Positions 59,112-64,000 of a DNA stretch of 64,000 nucleotides are shown here, one piece after another. A model generated the notes under the pieces. That model was not told where the DNA came from. It was given only the letters and a program-made list of their open reading frames with translations, and searched no databases. Location of the stretch: positions 8,556,001 to 8,620,000 of the forward strand of contig OY969916.1 in the NCBI GenBank assembly GCA_963704535.1. The letters run 5' to 3'. Every line of letters starts with the position of its first letter. The stretch's first letter is position 1. The position numbers and the translations under genes are program-made. The DNA is from G963704535 sp963704535 (GTDB lineage: Bacteria > Chloroflexota > Chloroflexia > Chloroflexales > Roseiflexaceae).

Positions 59112-60122
59112 GCCGCCAGCGCCCCGGCGGTATTGGCGCTGACCGTCCCCGCAGCGCTGGCGGCCGACCGGGATATTGCGACGCTGCGCCTGTTGGGCCG
59201 GCTGGAGTTTGCCTCCACGGCCATGCTCAAGGCGCTGATCGCCCCCGACCTGGCGATGCCGGCGCTACGCGCACGCCTGGCGCGGCTACTTCGCGAGGGC
59301 CGGATCTGGCGGCAGACGGTGACAATCGGGCAGGTGCGGCCGAGGGAGGCCGGCGGGCGCGTCCAGCCGCCGCCCAAGGCGCCCTATGTCTGGGGCCTCA
59401 CCCCAGAGGGCCGCGAGCTGCTGGAAATGCTCGATGCCGAGAGCAGCGCGGCCGTCTACGCCGCCCTCCAGACCCGCGACCGACGCGCGCCCAATGTCCC
59501 CCAGGCCCAACTCACCCACGATCTGCTGGTGTCCTCCTGGTGCGCCTCGATCATCGACAGTGCGCGACGCTGCCCCCTGCTCGACACGATCACCTGCCAG
59601 GTCGAGTATGTGAGCGCCCGCCAGACCGACGGCAGAGAGCAGCAGCGCATGGACGCTTTCCTGGCGCTGACGTTCAACCGTGAGGCGAAGGAGGCGACTG
59701 GCCCGACCTGGATGCTGCCCTGGAACGCCGGCGAGCCTCCGACCGCGCAGCAACTCGTTATTCGCTATGCCCTGGAGGTGGACCGGGGTACGGAGCCGCT
59801 GAAGACCCTTCTGGCGAAGGGCCTGACGTACCGGACGCTGACCGAGACCGGGCACTATCGAAAGACGCTCGGCGGCGAGGTGCTGCCCATCTTTCTGGTC
59901 CCCCCAGGCAAGCGCGCCGGGCAGATCGCCCGCGAGTGGCAGACCTCCTGGCCGGGCGGCCGGGGTGTGATCTCGAACTTTCTCAAGGCCGACCACCCGA
60001 AGCACGGGGCGCTGTGGGGCGAGTATTACACGATGGCGGATGCAACGCCGAAGGTGACACACCTGCTGAGTGGGGTCGTTCCTGACCTCCCTACCTGGGA
60101 GCGGCTGACGGTCGGGACGTAG
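58932..60122 (+). CDS. Replication-relaxation family protein (Replic_Relax)
   Basis: 396 residues starting 2 bp after the previous stop. An N-terminal helix-turn-helix (LTYGQRRTLAQQFGCTQATI, residues ~29-50) is followed by the winged-helix of the replication-relaxation family (IATLRLLGRLEFASTAMLKA, ALRARLARLLREGRIWRQTV, YVWGLTPEGRELLEML), LTHDLLVSSWCASII, and the nuclease-like core motif IRYALEVDRGTEPL. Proteins of this family are encoded on conjugative plasmids and integrative elements next to VirD4-type genes and act in DNA processing (relaxase-like or accessory). No other relaxase is visible in the window, so this is the best candidate for origin nicking or recognition. Confidence 0.82.
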   Translation: MAKARENKGDRQAAVAAALAAAAQPQSKLTYGQRRTLAQQFGCTQATIYRDMIATLTPNMAASAPAVLALTVPAALAADRDIATLRLLGRLEFASTAMLKALIAPDLAMPALRARLARLLREGRIWRQTVTIGQVRPREAGGRVQPPPKAPYVWGLTPEGRELLEMLDAESSAAVYAALQTRDRRAPNVPQAQLTHDLLVSSWCASIIDSARRCPLLDTITCQVEYVSARQTDGREQQRMDAFLALTFNREAKEATGPTWMLPWNAGEPPTAQQLVIRYALEVDRGTEPLKTLLAKGLTYRTLTETGHYRKTLGGEVLPIFLVPPGKRAGQIAREWQTSWPGGRGVISNFLKADHPKHGALWGEYYTMADATPKVTHLLSGVVPDLPTWERLTVGT

Positions 60123-60126
60123 AACG

Positions 60127-60215
60127 AGGCGATCGGATGGAGCGATCGGAAGAGGCGATCGGATGAGCAGCCGGATGGAGCGATCGAACGGGCCGATCGG
60201 ATGGGCGATGGTAAG
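60127..60215. repeat. CGATCGG(ATG) short repeats
   Basis: Six imperfect copies of GCGATCGGATG or GAGCGATCGGA within about 90 bp directly after the replication-relaxation stop codon. They may be tandem degenerate iterons or simple-sequence drift. Confidence 0.55.
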
Positions 60216-60413
60216 AGGCGAGGGATGGCAATCGAATGGCATGCGAGGGTGGGCCGGCACTGGGCATCTGGAAGCGGGCTTCGCCGCCGACATCTTTACC
60301 TGTCCCGCCGTCCAAACGCAGCCCCAGAGTCAGAATCAGTCCCCACGGGTCGGTCCTCACACTACGCCCGCCACGCGCCACCGGCCCAGCCCGTGCCGCG
60401 ACGCAGCGAAGCT

Positions 60414-60480
60414 CAATGAATTACAATGCGAAGGCAATGCGACTCAATGGGCCGCACCGCCAAGACAATGAAACGCAATG
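60414..60480 (+). repeat. Helically phased CAATG array
   Basis: CAATG starts at 60414, 60424, 60435, 60445, 60466 and 60476; the skipped turn at 60455 has CACCG. Spacing of 10-11 bp (and 21) keeps all copies on one face of the helix, as for cooperative binding of a small DNA-binding protein. Confidence 0.7.
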
Positions 60481-60728
60481 AATTTCACTGCGGGCGATGC
60501 TCCAGGCCGCCGTGGCTGATGGTGAAAGAGGGAGAAGGCAGGACCCGCAGGAGTGAGGGATGGGTGAGGAGTTGACGATCGCGAGGGTGAAGCAGGGGCT
60601 AAGGGTGTGCGACGGTCGGGTGCCGGATTCTGTGCGTGGAGCCTGTCGGCAGATGGGGCAGGGCCAGCGCGGGAACGCCTTCCCGCAGTCGTCAGATCGG
60701 AGGGGGGTGAACGCAGTTGCTCCCCTCT

Positions 60729-60903
60729 GTACTGTTTCCCGTGTTCAGCACCTCTTGACTTACTAACCTCGTGACCTGTGTGCGTAGCGTTTTCGCTCGC
60801 TGGGAGCGGATGTATGGTACAGGTGCAGGACACGAGGTCGGTAAACCGCGAGGTGCTGAACACGGGAAACAGTACAAGAGGTGTTGAGGACGGGAAACAG
60901 TAC
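60729..60903. repeat. 26-bp repeats: one inverted and two direct copies
   Basis: 60729-60754 and 60850-60875 are perfect inverted copies (26 of 26) separated by 95 bp. 60878-60903 is a direct copy of the second with 3 mismatches, 28 bp downstream. A further weaker inverted pair (around CCTCGTG near 60767 and CACGAGG near 60832) lies between them, so the region can fold into one long hairpin. Confidence 0.85.
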
Positions 60904-60958
60904 ACCATCGGCGAAGCAAGAACAGCGCGGGAACTCTTTCCCGCAGTGAGGTGATAGC

Positions 60959-61612
60959 TTGAGCAGTTATGCAACTCATATGTTGATTGGCGGCGTGGGC
61001 GGCCTGGTGCTGACCCGCATGCTACCGGCCGGCAGCCTCCCCGGCATCTCGCCGCTCTGGACCGAGATCGCGCTCGTCGGCGGCTCGGCGATACTTGCAA
61101 GTTGGCCCGACATCGATGATTCGGGGTCGTGGATCGGCCGGCGCGTGCGCCTGGCGGTCGTCCTGGTCTGCACAGCGCTCGGTGGTCTCGTCGGCTACAC
61201 CCTTGCGCCGCGTGTGGGCATGCAGCCGCTTACGGTCGCGCTGATCGGCATGCTGCTGGGCGTGGGCCTGATCGGGCCGTTCCTGGGCTTCTTGCTGTTG
61301 CGGCTCATTCGGCGCGCCGCTGGCGGCCACCGGCGCCTGACCCACAGCCTGCTGGTCGGCGGCGCCCTGGCCGCGCTGGCGTTGTGGCGGGCGCGGATGC
61401 CCAGCGCCGCGCTCGTGCCGGCAGCGCTGGCGTGGGCTCAGTTGCTTCACCTTTTCGGAGACCTGGTCACCGTGAGCGGCGTTCCGCTCCTGTGGCCGAT
61501 TTCGACGCGGGATATTCGCTTGCTGCCGGCGCCACTGGCGCGCCGGGGCGAGGCGATCGTTGGCACGCTGGCGCTGCTCGCTGGCTACCTACTCATTCGA
61601 GGAGACTTCTGA
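60959..61612 (+). CDS. YdjM-like membrane-bound metal-dependent hydrolase
   Basis: 217 residues from TTG 60959, supported by GAGGTGAT just upstream (ATG 60980 is an alternative). Family features: THMLIGGVGGLV at the start, SWPDIDDSGSWIGRR (metal-binding Asp pair), two central membrane segments (VVLVCTALGGLVGYTLAP, VALIGMLLGVGLIGPFLGFL), HRRLTHSLLVGG, and LLHLFGDLVTVSGVPLLWPI, with conserved His and Asp residues. In E. coli the YdjM relative belongs to the LexA regulon. It lies right after the repeat-rich region and overlaps the next start by one base. Confidence 0.8.
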   Translation: MSSYATHMLIGGVGGLVLTRMLPAGSLPGISPLWTEIALVGGSAILASWPDIDDSGSWIGRRVRLAVVLVCTALGGLVGYTLAPRVGMQPLTVALIGMLLGVGLIGPFLGFLLLRLIRRAAGGHRRLTHSLLVGGALAALALWRARMPSAALVPAALAWAQLLHLFGDLVTVSGVPLLWPISTRDIRLLPAPLARRGEAIVGTLALLAGYLLIRGDF

Positions 61613-62499
61613 TGAATAAGCGTTTCTGGTGTCTGTCTTGCGAAATACCGCGCCCGTTCCTGGACCTGGCGAGCGCGGAACAGCATCTTGCCGGCGTGCA
61701 TGGTGTGGCGCTCGCGGGAGCGGTCCCCATCGAGCGGCTGCGGGCCGATGGCGCTCACGTCGCCTGCATGCAGCTCGCCGACGGGCGGGCAGTTCTACGC
61801 ATGCACACTGTACGCAAACGCGCGTTTGCGTACAGGCCGGCAGAACTCGCGGACGGGCCGGCTGCGCAGCCAGGGGTCGAGGTGCTAGAGGTTCGCGGCG
61901 TCGACGCCTGCTACGATCGCGCCCTGGATCTCTTCCACCTGGCGGACGCCGATCGGGTGCTGTGCGCCGCGGCGCTGGCCCCATCGCTCGACGACAGCCG
62001 CTCCACCTATCCGCCCCTGCTCTGGTCCTGGCTGACCTGCGCAGCCTGCGCACAGGCGGCGATCGACGCTGGGCGGGCTGCCTGGCGTGGGGCGACGGTC
62101 GGCGAGGCGGCGGCGACTATCTGGGCGGCACGTTCCGCGGCTGCCTTCTGGTATGCGCTTGCGCTCTACGAGGAGCTGGCGCGGACGGCAGATGGTGGGT
62201 ATAGGGTCGCGGTGCGCGTCCTACGCGATGGAGTGGCCGTTAGTGTGCGCGTGGCCGAAGCCGACTGGCAGCGCGGCGTGATCGTCGACTCCGACCCGGT
62301 GGGCGTGCCGCATACGCTGGCGATCTCCGGCTGGGGGTTCGTGGACGACGCGGTCTGCCTGACGCTCGACGACAGCGATGTGCTGACGGCCGAGCGGGCT
62401 GCTAGGGATGCTGCGGCGCTGCTGGCGCTCCTGGAGGGGCAGGCTGTGATCAAATTGCTTCCAAACCGACCCCGACTGCGGCCTGAGCTTGTGGCATGA
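61612..62499 (+). CDS. Zinc-finger-like protein of unknown function
   Basis: 295 residues; ATG 61612 overlaps the previous stop (TGATG) and has GAGGAG upstream. The N-terminus is a C2H2-like finger: FWCLSCEIPRPFLDLASAEQ followed by HLAGVHG (C-x2-C ... H-x4-H). The rest is Ala-rich helical with two beta patches (YRVAVRVLRDGVAVSVRVAE). The gene contains a perfect 26-bp palindrome (61809-61834). It is co-transcribed with the YdjM-like gene. A DNA- or protein-binding accessory factor is the only reasonable guess. Confidence 0.65.
   Translation: MNKRFWCLSCEIPRPFLDLASAEQHLAGVHGVALAGAVPIERLRADGAHVACMQLADGRAVLRMHTVRKRAFAYRPAELADGPAAQPGVEVLEVRGVDACYDRALDLFHLADADRVLCAAALAPSLDDSRSTYPPLLWSWLTCAACAQAAIDAGRAAWRGATVGEAAATIWAARSAAAFWYALALYEELARTADGGYRVAVRVLRDGVAVSVRVAEADWQRGVIVDSDPVGVPHTLAISGWGFVDDAVCLTLDDSDVLTAERAARDAAALLALLEGQAVIKLLPNRPRLRPELVA
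61809..61834. repeat. Perfect 26-bp palindrome inside a coding sequence
   Basis: The arms TGTACGCAAACGC and GCGTTTGCGTACA meet without a loop. It encodes VRKRAFAYR in the zinc-finger-like gene. Confidence 0.9.
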
Positions 62500-62647
62500 T
62501 CGTGGGACTGTGCGAAACCTTTCCTGAGCTGCTGTGATGCTGTGATGACTGTAGGAATGTATTCCCGCGCTGCGGACCCGATGGCGTCGATCGATGGCTT
62601 CTGACTGCTGGCGCTCGACGGCGGCGTCGCCGGTCAGAGGTGAAAGA

Positions 62648-63226
62648 GTGGATCTAGGGAGCGATGCGGCGATCGGCCGGGCGCTGATCGTCGCCATCGC
62701 CGAGCACGCTGGGGTTGCGGCCGAGCTGGTCGCGCGCCCGCTGTTCGGCGTAGCGCTCGCGCTGCCAGAGCACGCGAACGCGCTGGAGGTGGCGCGGGCT
62801 CTGGACGCCGAGCAGGTCACGGCTGGCTACCTCGACCACCAGGGGCGGACCTGCGTGGCGCTGCCGGCGGACGCTGCCCATGTCGAGCAGACCGCGTATT
62901 GTGTGGCGAAGGTCGTGCATTTGCTGCTCGAACTGCATACCGACTTTATCAACGCGCAGAGTGACGTCTGCCCACTGCCGAACATGACCAATCTGGACGC
63001 CGAGACGGCCGCGACCGCGTTGCTCGATGCGATCGGCGCCTTCAGCGCCGCGTTCGCCGACTGGCGGCGAGTGCGGAGCGCGCCACACGAGCTGCGCGGG
63101 ATCGTGGCCGAGGGAATGACCCTTATCCGCGAGCTGCTGCCTGATGACCAGGATCGTCTACAGAACACCGGCGATGGTCTGGCCGCCCCATCCCTGTTGA
63201 GGAACCCATGCTCGATCAACGACTGA
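62648..63226 (+). CDS. Unknown protein upstream of DNA methyltransferase
   Basis: 192 residues from GTG 62648, chosen because AGAGGTG precedes it (an in-frame ATG at 62594 lacks a ribosome site). Mixed alpha/beta: AIGRALIVAIAEHAGVAAEL, FGVALALPEHANALEVARAL, VEQTAYCVAKVVHLLLELHT, LLDAIGAFSAAFADWRRV. No recognised domain or membrane segment. The stop overlaps the methyltransferase start by 19 bp, so they are coupled. It could be an accessory or anti-restriction factor, but nothing in the sequence proves it. Confidence 0.55.
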   Translation: MDLGSDAAIGRALIVAIAEHAGVAAELVARPLFGVALALPEHANALEVARALDAEQVTAGYLDHQGRTCVALPADAAHVEQTAYCVAKVVHLLLELHTDFINAQSDVCPLPNMTNLDAETAATALLDAIGAFSAAFADWRRVRSAPHELRGIVAEGMTLIRELLPDDQDRLQNTGDGLAAPSLLRNPCSIND

Positions 63227-64000
63227 CGACCCGAACGATGGAATTGGCTGGCGACACTTCGCCCTGGTCCCTGATCCACGGCGAGGCGCTGGATGTGTTG
63301 CGCACGATCCCGGATGCCTATGTTGACGCGCTGATCACTGACGAGCCCTACTCATCGGGCGGGATTATGCGCAGCGACCGCATGGCCGCGCCGGGCGACA
63401 AGTACAGCCCGACGATGGTGTACCCGACTTTCTCCGGCGACAACCGCGATGCCCGTTCCTGGGCGTTCTGGTGCGTGCTCTGGTTCTCCGAGTGCGTGCG
63501 GATTGTCAAGCCAGGTGGGTATCTCATGATGTTCGCCGACTGGCGCCAGTTGCCGTTAGCCACCGATGTTTTTCAATCGGGTGGTGGATTGTGGCGTGGG
63601 ATCATCCCGTGGGACAAGGGGCCGACCGCTCGCGCGCCGCATACCGGCTACGCGCGACATCAGTGCGAATACATCGTGTGGGGAACGGTCGGCCAGCTTG
63701 AGAGTGCTGATGGGCGCGGCCCGTTTCCGGGCTCCTACACCGTCCCGGTAGACCCACAGGAGAAAGAGCACCTGACCGGCAAACCCGGCGAGTTGATGCG
63801 CAAACTGGCGCGCATGGTCCCGGAGGGCGGGGTGATCCTCGACCCGTTCGCCGGCAGCTCCTCGACTGGCATAGGCGCGCTGCTGGAGGGGCGGCGCTTT
63901 TTGGGCATCGAGCGCGAGGCGCACTACATTGAGGTTTCCCGTCCCCGGCTGGAGCGGGCGACGGCCTACCTGGCGACCCGCGAGCGGCGGCCGGCGCGAG
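63208..64000 (+). CDS. DNA methyltransferase, N4/N6 family (partial, C-terminus off the window)
   Basis: 264 residues visible from ATG 63208 (GAGG upstream). The catalytic motif IV appears as LITDEPYSSGG (about 45-55; DEPY in place of the usual DPPY), followed by a target-recognition region, PGGYLMMFADWRQLP and DKGPTARAPHTGYARHQCEYIVWG. The AdoMet motif I is VILDPFAGSSSTGIGALLEG (about 210-229), then GRRFLGIERE. Order IV before I marks the beta-type amino-methyltransferases of plasmids and phages. No restriction enzyme is seen next to it, so it is probably an orphan that protects the element from host restriction. It runs off the right edge. Confidence 0.9.
   Translation, partial: MLDQRLTTRTMELAGDTSPWSLIHGEALDVLRTIPDAYVDALITDEPYSSGGIMRSDRMAAPGDKYSPTMVYPTFSGDNRDARSWAFWCVLWFSECVRIVKPGGYLMMFADWRQLPLATDVFQSGGGLWRGIIPWDKGPTARAPHTGYARHQCEYIVWGTVGQLESADGRGPFPGSYTVPVDPQEKEHLTGKPGELMRKLARMVPEGGVILDPFAGSSSTGIGALLEGRRFLGIEREAHYIEVSRPRLERATAYLATRERRPAR

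Larger units (their letters stand above)
60123..60958. other. Repeat-rich non-coding region, candidate origin of transfer or replication
   Basis: 836 bases between the DNA-processing gene and the YdjM-type gene with no convincing gene. It contains a CGATCGG-rich stretch (60127-60215), a helically phased CAATG array (60414-60480) and a set of 26-bp repeats, one inverted and two direct (60729-60903). Such a cluster next to a relaxase-type gene is where an oriT or a second origin would be expected. Confidence 0.6.

Noticed and set aside
61129..61611. Upstream extension of the zinc-finger gene
   Set aside because: It overlaps the YdjM-like gene completely and is Arg/Ala-rich; the coupled ATG at 61612 with its ribosome site is preferred.
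1..64000. tRNA, rRNA, riboswitch or CRISPR genes
   Set aside because: None recognised by reading. A covariance-model search would be needed to exclude small RNAs with certainty.

Overview
The window is high-GC DNA that most likely comes from a filamentous member of the Chloroflexota (Chloroflexia). The evidence is the style of the proteins: very large secreted DUF11/SdrD_B proteins ending in a short YLPL-type tail, a gingipain-like secreted protein, proline/threonine-rich lipoproteins, and a cyanobacterial/chloroflexal type of contractile injection locus. No rRNA or tRNA was seen. The taxonomic assignment is inference.

Left part (1-14.4 kb, almost all minus strand): most of an extracellular/cytoplasmic contractile injection system (eCIS). 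In transcription order (right to left) it holds a Pvc16-like cap protein with a TTG start, an eCIS companion protein, a canonical sheath, a tube protein, a giant 941-residue second sheath with a fibronectin-like insert, a second tube protein, a LysM adaptor (Afp7-like), a 55-residue small protein, separate gp27-like hub and gp5-like spike, a membrane-anchored protein that may correspond to Streptomyces CisA, and the start of gp25. Baseplate J, tape measure and the AAA+ ATPase would lie beyond the left edge. Two atypical response-regulator proteins sit upstream on the same strand. GC-rich palindromic repeats are scattered here and stop at about 15.9 kb.

Middle (14.4-21.5 kb): an accessory patchwork with a complete but frameshifted insertion sequence (18-bp inverted repeats, 6-bp target duplication), a GNAT acetyltransferase, fragments of a DoxX protein and of a serine recombinase, a protein built of five ribbon-helix-helix-like repeats, a secreted tandem-repeat protein and an epoxide hydrolase.

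Right part (21.5-64 kb, almost all plus strand): a plasmid-like or integrative conjugative element. It starts with a putative replication initiator whose gene carries an iteron cluster next to an AT-rich stretch, an arrangement like the lambda origin. Then come a gingipain-like peptidase, regulator-like proteins, a histidine-rich membrane protein, a 1998-residue DUF11 surface protein and several lipoproteins. A type IV secretion/conjugation operon follows: NlpC/P60 hydrolase, VirB6-like, bitopic, VirB2-like, PrgI/VirB3-like, VirB4, an ATPase-dead protein, a protein with eight VDPGHQDRDHA repeats, a multi-pass protein, a VirD4-type coupling protein and a replication-relaxation protein. An 836-bp non-coding region with phased CAATG repeats and a large inverted-repeat set comes next, then a YdjM-type membrane protein, a zinc-finger protein and a DNA methyltransferase. 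A near-identical 70-bp element plus an extended -10 box precedes two of the operons (27.5 and 40.8 kb), suggesting joint control.

Most striking are a VirB4 P-loop segment inserted between duplicated bases inside the VirB2-like pilin gene, the VDPGHQDRDHA repeat protein, and the repeat-rich candidate origins. At least five probable single-base frameshifts, mostly near G runs, mean that some gene ends may reflect assembly errors rather than biology.
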